Below are positions 51,226-59,510 of a stretch of DNA of 64,000 bases, one piece after another. The notes beneath the pieces were generated by a model. That model was not told the origin of the DNA and made no database searches. It saw only the letters and a list, made by a program, of their open reading frames with translations. The position numbers and the translations under genes were made by a program. Source of the stretch: Streptomyces nigra (GTDB taxonomy: Bacteria > Actinomycetota > Actinomycetes > Streptomycetales > Streptomycetaceae); NCBI RefSeq assembly GCF_003074055.1, contig NZ_CP029043.1:2348501-2412500 (forward strand). Direction: 5' to 3'. Positions within the stretch are counted from its first letter, which is position 1; every line of letters starts with the position of its first letter.

Positions 51226-52335
51226 ATGTCCGATGGCCACGAGCAGGTGCCGAGCAGGCGGCGCACGCGTTTCCCCGGGATCTCCTCCCGCGCCTACGAG
51301 CACCCCGCGGACCGCTCCGCCCTGGTGGCCCTGCGCAAGCTCACCGGCTTCGACACGGTCTTCAAGGCGCTCAGCGGCCTGCTCCCCGAGCGCAGTCTGC
51401 GGCTGCTGTTCCTGTCGGACTCGGTCCGGGTCTCCGACGAGCAGTTCGCGCACCTCAACGACATGCTGCGGGACGCCTGCTACATCCTGGACCTGGAGAA
51501 GGTCCCCCCGATGTACGTCAACCAGGACCCGGTGCCCAACGCCATGTGCATCGGCCTGGACGAGCCGATCATCGTCGTCACGACGGGGCTGCTGGAGCTG
51601 CTCGACGAGGAGGAGATGCGGGCCGTCGTCGGCCACGAGGTGGGCCACGCCCTCTCGGGCCACTCGGTGTACCGCACGATCCTGCTCTTCCTGACCAGCC
51701 TCGCCGTCCGGGTCGCCTGGATCCCGCTGGGAAATCTGGCGATCATGGCGATCGTGACGGCCCTGCGGGAGTGGTTCCGCAAGTCGGAGCTGTCCGCGGA
51801 CCGCGCGGGGCTGCTCGTCGGCCAGGACCTCCAGGCGTCGATGCGCGGCCTGATGAAGCTCGCCGGCGGCCACCATCTGCACGAGATGAACGTCGACGCC
51901 TTCCTGAAGCAGGCCGAGGAGTACGAGGCGGGCGGCGACCTGCGCGACTCGGTCCTGAAGATCCTGAACGTCCTGCCCCGCTCGCACCCCTTCACCACGG
52001 TCCGCGCGGCCGAGCTCAAGCGGTGGGCGGAGTCCCGCGACTTCCAGCGGATCATGGACGGCCACTACCCGCGCCGCTCCGAGGACAAGGACACCTCGGT
52101 GACCGACTCGTTCCGTGAGTCGGCGTCCCACTACGCCGGCCATGTGAAGTCGTCCAAGGACCCGCTGATGAAGCTGGTCACGGACATCGCCGGGGGCGCG
52201 GGCGACCTGGGCGGCCGGGTGCGCAGGGGCTTCGGCGGCTTCACGGGCGCGGGCTCGGGGTCGGGGTCGGGCTCGACGCCGAAGGACGGGCCCGCGCGCG
52301 AGGACGGCGACGGGGCCTCCGGCAGCACGGCCTGA
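51226..52335 (+). CDS. M48-family zinc metalloprotease
   Basis: A 369-residue protein with the HExxH motif H137-E138-V-G-H141 in AVVGHEVGHALSGH and a third-ligand region RKSELSADRAGLLV. Between them are two hydrophobic helices (TILLFLTSLAVRVAWIPLG and LAIMAIVTAL), so the protease is probably membrane-embedded like HtpX. The C-terminal tail is Gly/Ser-rich (GAGSGSGSGSTPKDG). M48 proteases act in membrane protein quality control. It stands alone with its own promoter region; 22 bases separate its stop from the convergent membrane protein gene. Confidence 0.9.
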   Translation: MSDGHEQVPSRRRTRFPGISSRAYEHPADRSALVALRKLTGFDTVFKALSGLLPERSLRLLFLSDSVRVSDEQFAHLNDMLRDACYILDLEKVPPMYVNQDPVPNAMCIGLDEPIIVVTTGLLELLDEEEMRAVVGHEVGHALSGHSVYRTILLFLTSLAVRVAWIPLGNLAIMAIVTALREWFRKSELSADRAGLLVGQDLQASMRGLMKLAGGHHLHEMNVDAFLKQAEEYEAGGDLRDSVLKILNVLPRSHPFTTVRAAELKRWAESRDFQRIMDGHYPRRSEDKDTSVTDSFRESASHYAGHVKSSKDPLMKLVTDIAGGAGDLGGRVRRGFGGFTGAGSGSGSGSTPKDGPAREDGDGASGSTA

Positions 52336-52356
52336 GGCGGGTCTCGGACGGGCTGC

Positions 52357-53439
52357 TCAGACCTTCGGCTGGGATCCCGGCGCCAGCGAGCCGCACAGGG
52401 CCGTGGCCCCGCCGGTGGCGTATGGGTCGGTCCCGGCCGGTCCGCCCTCCTTGGCGGTCTGGCCGGCCAGCAGCGGGTGCAGCCGGTTCACGGAGTCCTC
52501 GGCGCAGGACAGCGGTCCGGCCTGGACGTAGGAGACGACCAGCTGGGCCTGGTGCAGCCGCAGATCCTCGCGGTCGAACCGGAACTGCAGCTCTCGGCGC
52601 ACCGTGAACAGCGACGCGTCGGCCTTGTCCCCGCCCGCGTCCTCGCGCGCGGGGCGCAGCGCGTAGACGAAGGTGTGGTCGGCGGTGACCTCCAGCGTGC
52701 CGGCGTCGCTCTCGGCGGCCTGGAGGGTGCCCTGCACCCGGATCCTGCGGTCGGCGAGCTCCGCCTGGGAGGGGTCGAAGCGCACCAGCCAGCCGGTGGG
52801 CGCGTGCCGTCCGTCCGGGGCGGGGTGGCTGAAGCTGCGGTCGAACTGGTCGAGCTGCTCGGGATCGAGCAGCATCCGCACGGGGCGGGTCTGGTCGCCG
52901 GTCAGCACCTCGGGGTAGAGGGCGGACCGCACGATGTAGTCCTTGGCGATGGACAGCGCGCCCGTGACCTGGCTGTCCGAGAAGTGCGCGGTGCGCCGGG
53001 CGGCGGGCAGCGGGACGCCCTCGGCGCCGATGCGGAACTGCGCGGCGGGGCTGCGGGCGTACAGCAGGTCGGTGTCGGCCGCTCCGGGCACCTCGCCCCG
53101 GGGGGAGAGCGGGATGACGGTCATGCGCAGCGGCTCGGCGGGCGGTCCGGAGCCGTCGGGGGCCTGGTAGGGGTGGCGTACGCCCATGTAGATCGCGGTG
53201 CCGAACGCGAGGGCCATCAGCAGGACCAGGATCAGGGCCTGCCGGGACAGCCCTTTGCGCAGCGGCGGGAGGCTGCGGACGGCGGGAGCGTGATCGGTGA
53301 TGCGCTCCTGTGCGGAGAACTCCTGGAGACGGGCAGCCCGCACGAACGATTCGTCGAAGACGACGGACCGGTATTCGTCCTCGCCACCTCCGGGGCCGCC
53401 TTCGGGTGTCCCCTCAGGTGGGTCCGCTGACCCTCCCAT
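52357..53439 (-). CDS. Membrane protein sharing the SVVFDExFVRAA motif
   Basis: A 360-residue protein. The cytoplasmic N-terminal part contains EDEYRSVVFDESFVRAARLQEFSAQER, followed by a membrane span (QALILVLLMALAFGTAIYMGV) and a C-terminal extracytoplasmic domain of about 240 residues ending CAEDSVNRLHPLL and ALCGSLAPG, with two cysteines. No known domain. The next upstream gene shares the N-terminal motif, marking a paralogous pair. From memory they correspond to S. coelicolor SCO2583/SCO2584; SCO2584 has been reported among spore-wall synthesis proteins. ATG at 53439. Confidence 0.82.
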   Translation of the reverse strand: MGGSADPPEGTPEGGPGGGEDEYRSVVFDESFVRAARLQEFSAQERITDHAPAVRSLPPLRKGLSRQALILVLLMALAFGTAIYMGVRHPYQAPDGSGPPAEPLRMTVIPLSPRGEVPGAADTDLLYARSPAAQFRIGAEGVPLPAARRTAHFSDSQVTGALSIAKDYIVRSALYPEVLTGDQTRPVRMLLDPEQLDQFDRSFSHPAPDGRHAPTGWLVRFDPSQAELADRRIRVQGTLQAAESDAGTLEVTADHTFVYALRPAREDAGGDKADASLFTVRRELQFRFDREDLRLHQAQLVVSYVQAGPLSCAEDSVNRLHPLLAGQTAKEGGPAGTDPYATGGATALCGSLAPGSQPKV

Positions 53440-53552
53440 ATCTTCAGGGTAGGTCTCGCGGAGCCCGGGTAAACGCCCGTCCACAGGACAACTTCTGACA
53501 GGTTCTCACCAGTTTTGACCGGTCGGCCCAGGGGTTGTCCGGCGCTCCGGGG

Positions 53553-54149
53553 TCAGGGCGTGCGCGGGATCGCCGAGACGGTCGGCCGGGAGTAGTCGGC
53601 GGAGGCCGACGGCACCGGTCCCCCGCCCTGCTCCAATCCGGTGGTGGCCGGCACGGGAGCCTGGTCGCCGCTGCTGGAGGAGGCGCCCCGGTAGACGGCG
53701 GCGAAGGCCAGCGCGACCATGCCGACGCCCATCACCACGGCGAGGACCCAGGCGACCGGACGATGCCAGCGGACCTGCTTGCCGAACGCCCCGGAGCCGC
53801 CGTAGCCGTCCTCGAGGAGGCCCCGGTCGTCCAGGTCGTCGAAGTCGGGGTCGTGGCCGAAGCCGGTGAGCTCGCCGTAGGCCTCGTCGAACCGGTCGCC
53901 GCGGCCATGGGCCCGGCGGGCCTCCGCCTCGGAGGCCTCGGCTCTCGCCTGCGCGGCGGCCAGGAGGCGCTCGACGGCGGTCGGCTCGTGCACCACGGCC
54001 GCGCGTACGAATGCCTCGTCGAAGACCACGGAGGCGAACTCTTCGTCCGACACCCCGTGGTCGTGGTCGTCGTCGGGCTCCCAGCCGTCAGGGAACGGCG
54101 TGCCCCCCACGTCCTCCGGCACGGACCCAGAGTAGACCTGGGGGGTCAT
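53553..54149 (-). CDS. Membrane protein, paralogue with SVVFDEAFVRAA motif
   Basis: A 198-residue protein. The N-terminal acidic region contains DEEFASVVFDEAFVRAAVVHEPTAVERL, near-identical to the motif in the next gene, then an alanine/acid-rich stretch and one membrane span (WVLAVVMGVGMVALAFAAVYRG), with a short Ser/Pro-rich outer tail. ATG at 54149 is preferred; an upstream GTG (54191) adds 14 residues; neither has a clear ribosome site. Function unknown; a motif docked by a partner is a reasonable guess. Confidence 0.8.
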   Translation of the reverse strand: MTPQVYSGSVPEDVGGTPFPDGWEPDDDHDHGVSDEEFASVVFDEAFVRAAVVHEPTAVERLLAAAQARAEASEAEARRAHGRGDRFDEAYGELTGFGHDPDFDDLDDRGLLEDGYGGSGAFGKQVRWHRPVAWVLAVVMGVGMVALAFAAVYRGASSSSGDQAPVPATTGLEQGGGPVPSASADYSRPTVSAIPRTP

Positions 54150-54252
54150 TTTGGGCAGACCGTATGGAAATTCATCCGTCTGCTGAGACACCCGCCCGGG
54201 GCGCGGACGCCTGCGGGAGCGCGTGTCGGACGCATATGCCCCGGCTGTGCGC

Positions 54253-54283
54253 CGGGCGCCCCGAGGCTTCTCGCGGGCGCCCG
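54253..54283 (-). terminator. Hairpin downstream of proA
   Basis: CGGGCGCCC and GGGCGCCCG form perfect 9-bp arms with a 13-base loop, about 26 bases after the proA stop. Confidence 0.6.
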
Positions 54284-54308
54284 TGAGCCGGGCCGCAGCG
54301 GCCCCGGA

Positions 54309-55595
54309 TCAGCGCCGGATGTGCCCGTCGCCTGTGACGATGTACTTCGTGCTGGTCAGCTCGGGCAGGCCCATCGGGCCGCGCGCGTGCAGCTTCTGGG
54401 TGGAGATGCCGATCTCCGCGCCGAAGCCGAACTGGCCGCCGTCGGTGAACCGGGTGGAGGCGTTCACGGCGACCGTGGTGGAGTCGACCAGTTGGGTGAA
54501 GCGGCGGGCGGCCTGCTGCGAGGTGGTCACGATGGCCTCGGTGTGACCGGAGGTCCACAGGCGGATGTGCTCGACCGCCCGCTCCAGCGAGTCCACGACC
54601 GCGGCGGCGATGTCGTACGACAGGTACTCGGTCTCCCAGTCCTCGGCGGTCGCCTCGACGACGGTGGCCTTGGAGTCCTCGGCGTACGCCATCACCCGGT
54701 CGTCGGCGTGCACGGTCACGCCGGCCTCCGCGAGGGCGTCCAGGGCGCGCGGCAGGAACTCGGGCGCGATGTCCTGGTGGACCAGGAGGGTCTCGGCGGC
54801 GTTGCAGACGCTGACGCGCTGGGCCTTGGAGTTGATCAGGATGTCGATGGCCATGTCGAGGTCGGCGTGGGCGTCGACGTAGACGTGGCAGTTGCCGGTG
54901 CCGGTCTCGATCACCGGGACCGTGGACTCGGCGACGACCGTCTGGATCAGGGAGGCGCCGCCGCGCGGGATCAGCACGTCGACCAGGCCGCGGGCGCGCA
55001 TCAGCTCGCGCACGCTCTCGCGGCTCTCGCCCGGCACCAGCTGCACGGCGTCGGCGGGCAGCCCGGCGCCGCCGACGGCGTCCCGGATCACTCGGACCAG
55101 CGCGGAGTTCGACTCGTACGCGGAGGCCGAGCCGCGCAGCAGCACGGCGTTGCCGGACTTCAGGCAGAGGGCGGCGGCGTCCACGGTGACGTTCGGGCGG
55201 GCCTCGTAGATGATCCCGACGACACCCAGCGGGACGCGGACCTGGCGCAGGTCGATGCCGTTGGGCAGGGTCGAGCCGCGGACGACCTCGCCGACCGGGT
55301 CGGGCAGGGCGACGACGTCCCGTACGTCGGAGGCGATGGCCCGGACCCGCTCGGGGGTGAGGGTCAGCCGGTCGACGATCGCCTCGCTGGTGCCGGCCTC
55401 GCGGGCCTTGGCGATGTCCTTGGCGTTCGCCTCGACGATCTCGCTGGTGCGGACCTCCAGGGCGTCCGCGATGGCCAGCAGCGCGTCGTCCTTCTCGGCC
55501 CGCGGCAGGGGGGCCAGGTCGGCCGCGGCGGCCTTGGCGCGGTAGGCGGCCTGGGTGACCGGGGTCATGGCGTCGTACGGGGAGAGCGAGGTCAT
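54309..55595 (-). CDS. proA: Gamma-glutamyl phosphate reductase
   Basis: A 428-residue aldehyde-dehydrogenase-fold enzyme reducing glutamyl-5-phosphate to glutamate semialdehyde with NADPH, the second step of proline synthesis. Landmarks are [35 protein letters not shown], the catalytic cysteine region [15 protein letters not shown], and the C-terminal [21 protein letters not shown]. The ATG at 55595 ([13 protein letters not shown]) is chosen. The gene lies downstream of proB, separated by the 154-residue unknown and the MITE region. Confidence 0.96.
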   Translation of the reverse strand: MTSLSPYDAMTPVTQAAYRAKAAAADLAPLPRAEKDDALLAIADALEVRTSEIVEANAKDIAKAREAGTSEAIVDRLTLTPERVRAIASDVRDVVALPDPVGEVVRGSTLPNGIDLRQVRVPLGVVGIIYEARPNVTVDAAALCLKSGNAVLLRGSASAYESNSALVRVIRDAVGGAGLPADAVQLVPGESRESVRELMRARGLVDVLIPRGGASLIQTVVAESTVPVIETGTGNCHVYVDAHADLDMAIDILINSKAQRVSVCNAAETLLVHQDIAPEFLPRALDALAEAGVTVHADDRVMAYAEDSKATVVEATAEDWETEYLSYDIAAAVVDSLERAVEHIRLWTSGHTEAIVTTSQQAARRFTQLVDSTTVAVNASTRFTDGGQFGFGAEIGISTQKLHARGPMGLPELTSTKYIVTGDGHIRR

Positions 55596-55675
55596 ACCAC
55601 GAAGGGTAGTGCGCCCGCCGTATCGTTCCAGCGCGCATTCCGCACCGCGAGACGGGCCCGGGGCGTGCGCGGCGG

Positions 55676-56140
55676 TCAGAAGGGGTGGACGCCCACCGGC
55701 GTGGCCGGCAGCGGCCCGTACCCCTCCGCGACGCGCTGGTGGTAGGTCTCCCGGTCGATGACCTCCAGGCCGACGATCTCCCAGGGCGGAAGGCCCGCGG
55801 TCTGGCGGTGCTCGCCCCACAGCCGCAGGGCGACGGCGGCCGCGTCGTGCAGATCGCGGGCCTCCTCCCAGTAGCGGATCTCCGCGTGGTCGTTCGCGTA
55901 CCGGCTCGTCAGCAGAAAGGGGTGGTCGTGGGCCAGCTGTTCGAGCGCGCGCCGGACGTCCTTCAGCGGGGCCTCCTTGCCGGAGACGCTGAGGGTGACG
56001 TGCCACAGGCGGGGCAGCTCCTCCGGCTGCTCGAACCGGTCGCCGGCCGCGACGCTCGTCAAGGCGCGCTCCTCACCGGCCGCGCGGGACGAGCCCCCAC
56101 CGGCACTGCGGGGCGCCGTCCCAGGGCGCACTCGTCTCAC
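55676..56140 (-). CDS. Conserved hypothetical protein between proB and proA
   Basis: A 154-residue protein. After a basic N-terminal 25 residues ([15 protein letters not shown]), the conserved part reads [60 protein letters not shown] and [20 protein letters not shown]. This looks like a compact alpha/beta domain but is not a family I recognise. GTG at 56140 follows AAGGAGG at five bases, which decides the start over a longer open frame. Same strand as proB and proA; may be co-transcribed with proA. Confidence 0.82.
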   Translation of the reverse strand: MRRVRPGTAPRSAGGGSSRAAGEERALTSVAAGDRFEQPEELPRLWHVTLSVSGKEAPLKDVRRALEQLAHDHPFLLTSRYANDHAEIRYWEEARDLHDAAAVALRLWGEHRQTAGLPPWEIVGLEVIDRETYHQRVAEGYGPLPATPVGVHPF

Positions 56141-56505
56141 GACGGCCTCCTTCACGCAGTGACCGACCGGACGGTCGGCGGAATGTGTCCGTGAGACAAA
56201 GTTGAGCAGGCCGCAAGGGCTCGCGGGGCGATTTTGCGGAACGTCCACCTCATGACGACGTTCACAACGGGGTGTTCCCCCCGTTTTCGGCTTTTCGCCG
56301 TGACGCGGGGGCACGGGTGGGGCCGAACAGACGGGTCACGGCCGACGGGCGTCCGAGGCCTCGGTGCCGACACGGCCCAGGCGGCCAGCGGCTTCAGGCG
56401 TTCCCCGGATGGTGAGCCGGGGTCCGCGGTCCCGACGCCCAGGGTCTCCGGATCGTCGGCGGGGGTGCGCTCACCGACAAGCGGCTGCGCCGGCGGTGAC
56501 CCTAA
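56141..56505. other. Gap of about 365 bases upstream of the hypothetical gene
   Basis: No convincing coding sequence on either strand despite open frames due to GC content. It holds an A/T-richer promoter-like stretch near 56170-56270, the plus-strand terminator-like hairpin at 56266-56296, and then G/C-rich sequence of no evident function up to the MITE. Confidence 0.5.
56266..56296 (+). terminator. Orphan intrinsic terminator-like hairpin
   Basis: AACGGGG and CCCCGTT form a 7-bp stem with loop TGTTCC, followed on the plus strand by TTCGGCTTTT. No gene on the plus strand precedes it, so it could end a small RNA or a read-through transcript. Confidence 0.5.
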
Positions 56506-56665
56506 GGGCTGTCCCGTAATTCCCGGCGGGCGCGCGGCGACAGCTACGGCACCTCGCCGCGTTGTCGGGTCGTCCGCATACATCCAGGATGCGGACGGCC
56601 CTCCGCCTTGCGATGCACCGCATCCGACGCCGCGCGCCGATCCACCGGGAATGACGGGACAGCCC
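56506..56665. mobile_element. MITE-like element with terminal inverted repeats
   Basis: A 160-bp element. The left end GGGCTGTCCCGTAATTCCC and right end GGGAATGACGGGACAGCCC are inverted repeats with one mismatch over about 21 bases (56506-56526 and 56645-56665). Inside lies another hairpin, GTCCGCAT with ATGCGGAC. No ORF. The left flank is CTAA, but the right flank is the proB stop codon and no clear target duplication was found. These ends are like those of Streptomyces IS-derived MITEs. Confidence 0.85.
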
Positions 56666-57793
56666 TCAGGGGGTGAGCAGCACCAGGTCGTCGCGGTGGA
56701 CGACCTCCCGTTCGTACTCGGCGCCCAGTTCACGGGCGAGTTCGCGGGTCGAGCGGCCGAGGAGCTGGGGGATCTCCTTGGCGTCGAAGTTGACGAGACC
56801 GCGGGCGACCGCGCGGCCGGCGCCGTCCCGCAGTTCGACAGGGTCGCCGGCGCTGAACTCGCCCTCGACGGCGGCGATCCCGGCGGGCAGCAGCGACTTG
56901 CGGCGCTCCACGACCGCGCGGACCGCGCCGTCGTCCAGGGTCAGCGAGCCCTGCGGGGTGGAGGCGTGCTGGAGCCACAGCAGACGGTCGGCGGAGCGCT
57001 TGCCGGTGGCGTGGAAGTACGTACCGGTGTCGCGGCCGGAGAGCGCCTCGGCGGCGTGGACCGCGCTGGTCAGGACCACGGGGATGCCGGCCGCGGCGGC
57101 GATGCGGGCCGCCTCGACCTTGGTGACCATGCCGCCCGTGCCGACGCCCGCCTTGCCGGCGCTGCCGATCTCGACGTGGGCGAGGTCCTGCGGGCCGCGC
57201 ACCTCCGCTATCCGCGAGGTCCCCGGCGTGCTGGGGTCGCCGTCGTACACGCCGTCGACGTCGGACAGCAGCACCAGCAGGTCGGCGTGGACGAGGTGGG
57301 CGACGAGGGCGGCGAGCCGGTCGTTGTCGCCGAAGCGGATCTCGTCGGTGGCGACGGTGTCGTTCTCGTTGACGATCGGGAAGGCGCCCATCGCCAGCAG
57401 CTTGTCCAGGGTGCGTGAGGCGTTGCGGTGGTGGGCGCGGCGGCTCATGTCGTCGCTGGTCAGCAGCACCTGGCCGGCGCGGACGCCGTAGCGCGCGAAC
57501 GAGGCGGTGTAGCGGGCGACGAGCAGGCCCTGGCCGACGCTTGCGGCGGCCTGCTGCCGGGCCAGGTCACGGGGGCGGCGGCGCAGCCCCAGCGGGGCGA
57601 GCCCGGCCGCGATGGCGCCGGAGGAGACGAGGACGATCTCCCGCTCCCCGCCGCTGCGGCTCTTGGCGAGGACGTCGACCAGCGCGTCCACGCGGTCGGC
57701 GTCCAGGCCGCCGGACGCGGTGGTCAGCGAGGAAGAGCCCACCTTGACGACGATCCTGCGGGCCTCGTGCACGGCCTGCCTTGCCCCTGCCAC
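56666..57793 (-). CDS. proB: Glutamate 5-kinase
   Basis: A 375-residue enzyme phosphorylating L-glutamate at the 5-carboxyl, the first and feedback-controlled step of proline synthesis. The amino-acid-kinase fold begins RRIVVKVGSSSLTT, with LVSSGAIAAGL, the NENDTVATDEIRFGDNDRLAALVA substrate region and GVGTGGMVTKVEAA. The last 100 residues form a PUA domain. GTG start at 57793. Its stop codon directly touches the right end of the MITE, so the C-terminus LLTP is preserved. The usual upstream gene obg is replaced here by the glycopolymer cluster. Confidence 0.95.
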   Translation of the reverse strand: MAGARQAVHEARRIVVKVGSSSLTTASGGLDADRVDALVDVLAKSRSGGEREIVLVSSGAIAAGLAPLGLRRRPRDLARQQAAASVGQGLLVARYTASFARYGVRAGQVLLTSDDMSRRAHHRNASRTLDKLLAMGAFPIVNENDTVATDEIRFGDNDRLAALVAHLVHADLLVLLSDVDGVYDGDPSTPGTSRIAEVRGPQDLAHVEIGSAGKAGVGTGGMVTKVEAARIAAAAGIPVVLTSAVHAAEALSGRDTGTYFHATGKRSADRLLWLQHASTPQGSLTLDDGAVRAVVERRKSLLPAGIAAVEGEFSAGDPVELRDGAGRAVARGLVNFDAKEIPQLLGRSTRELARELGAEYEREVVHRDDLVLLTP

Positions 57794-57987
57794 CTCTGCT
57801 CTTTTCCCTCGTGTCCGCCGAAAGCCTCTCCCGGCAATCTACGCGAAGGGGATCGTGCGGCGCGCGGGCGTTCCAGCCCCCGGGACACAGGCGGGTGGTA
57901 ACCGCTTGCTCACGCCACGCGTACGGTGAAAAGGTTGCGTTGGTTGCCTATGGAAATTAAAGATGCGGCAAACCTAGGGTGACGAGC

Positions 57988-59394
57988 GTGTCACACGCTC
58001 CCCAGGATCCCCGCAGCACGCAGCGTCTTCTTCTTCGTTCGGGCAAAAGTCCGTACGACGTGGTCCCCGTCGAGGAGGCGCTCGAACAGGACGTCATCGC
58101 CACCAATTCCGGCAACCTGATCTTCAGCGACGCCACGCACAAGATCCTCGAGACGCCGCGCACGGAGGTCGTCTCCAACGGCATCCGCACGGACGTCTCG
58201 GCGGCCGGCCGGATCAACGAGGAGTTCGACGCCTTCGTCATCCCGTTGGCGAACGCCTTCCGGCCGTCGTTCGAGGCGCAGCTGAAGCGGCTGACCCGGC
58301 TGATCGAGAAGCTGCGCATCCCCGTGGTCGTCGTCGGCGTCGGCGCGCAGGCCGGGCTCGGCTACAACGCGGCCCGGCTGAAGGGCATCGAGCCCGCCGT
58401 GCGCGCGTTCGTCTCCGCCGTGCTGGACCGCAGCGCCTCGATCGGCGTGCGGGGCGAGTTCACCGAGAAGTACCTCAACGACCTCGGCTTCCGGGACGTC
58501 GAGGTCATCGGCTGCCCGTCGCTGTTCCTGTACGGCAAGGAGCTCACGGTCACCAAGAAGGAGCCCGCCCTCGGCGCCGGCTCCCGGATCGCGGTCAACG
58601 GCTCGCACAGCGCCGTGAAGTCCCAGGGTCTGGACCGGGTCATCGACCGGGCGCACGCCCGCTACCCGCATCTGCGCTTCATCGGGCAGAACCTCAGCGA
58701 CGCGCGGCAGCTCCACTGGCGCGACCTGTCGGACCCGAACGCCCTGGTCACGGCGATGCCCACGCATCCCGAGCACCCGATGTACCGGGAGGACAAGGTC
58801 CGCGTCTACATCGACCCGGTCACCTGGATCGACGATCTGCGCGGCTTCGACTTCTCCTTCGGCTCCCGCATCCACGGCAACATCGCCGCGCTGCTCGCGG
58901 GCACCCCGGCGACCGTCCTGTGCGGTGACTCGCGGACGCTGGAGCTGTGCCGGTACTTCGGCATCCCGCACCGCCGGATCGACAAGCTGACGGGCGAGGT
59001 GGACCCGGCGGCGCTGTACGAGGAGGCCGACTTCGGCCCCCTCATGAGCGGCCACCAGGAGCGCTTCGAGCGGTTCACGGCGTTCCTCGACCGCAACGGC
59101 CTGGAGAACACCTTCACGCACGGCGACGGCGGCGCCGCCTTCGAGGAGCGCATGCGCTCGCTGACCTTCCCGGCGGGTATCGGCCCCTGGAACGAGGTCG
59201 ACCTCACCTCGCTGAGCAGCCGCTTCGCCTTCCTGCAGCGCCGGGTCGGCGAACTGGGCAAGGACAACGAGCGGTTGCGGCGCGAGCTGGGCCGGGCCAC
59301 CCAGAGCGGCGGAACGCTCCCGACGTCGGTCTACCGGCGCGCGCGCCGCGTGGTGGGCGGCCCGATCCGCCGGGCCCTGCAGTCGGGGCGGTAG
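57988..59394 (+). CDS. Polysaccharide pyruvyl transferase family protein
   Basis: A 468-residue protein. The core resembles CsaB/WcaK-type pyruvyl transferases, which add ketal pyruvate to surface sugars using phosphoenolpyruvate: VVVVGVGAQAG, DRSASIGVRGEFTEKYLND, EVIGCPSLFLYG, and the signature DFSFGSRIHGNIAALLAGTPATVLCGDSRT, here read as consecutive parts. The C-terminus is coiled coil (ELGKDNERLRRELGRA) and basic. GTG at 57988 follows AGGGTGA; a GTG at 57979 is less likely. First of the glycopolymer cluster and likely decorates its product. Confidence 0.85.
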   Translation: MSHAPQDPRSTQRLLLRSGKSPYDVVPVEEALEQDVIATNSGNLIFSDATHKILETPRTEVVSNGIRTDVSAAGRINEEFDAFVIPLANAFRPSFEAQLKRLTRLIEKLRIPVVVVGVGAQAGLGYNAARLKGIEPAVRAFVSAVLDRSASIGVRGEFTEKYLNDLGFRDVEVIGCPSLFLYGKELTVTKKEPALGAGSRIAVNGSHSAVKSQGLDRVIDRAHARYPHLRFIGQNLSDARQLHWRDLSDPNALVTAMPTHPEHPMYREDKVRVYIDPVTWIDDLRGFDFSFGSRIHGNIAALLAGTPATVLCGDSRTLELCRYFGIPHRRIDKLTGEVDPAALYEEADFGPLMSGHQERFERFTAFLDRNGLENTFTHGDGGAAFEERMRSLTFPAGIGPWNEVDLTSLSSRFAFLQRRVGELGKDNERLRRELGRATQSGGTLPTSVYRRARRVVGGPIRRALQSGR

Positions 59395-59510
59395 GGGGAG
59401 GAGACACCCCTCCAGCACGGGGCACACGGTCACTCCTGACGACACGGGCGTGTCGTTGCCGGGGCGCCGCGCGTTGAACCGGACGCACGACGTCCCGCGC
59501 CGACCTTGGA

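Noticed and set aside
56506-56665. Protein-coding insertion sequence
   Set aside because: 160 bp with no ORF; only terminal repeats remain.
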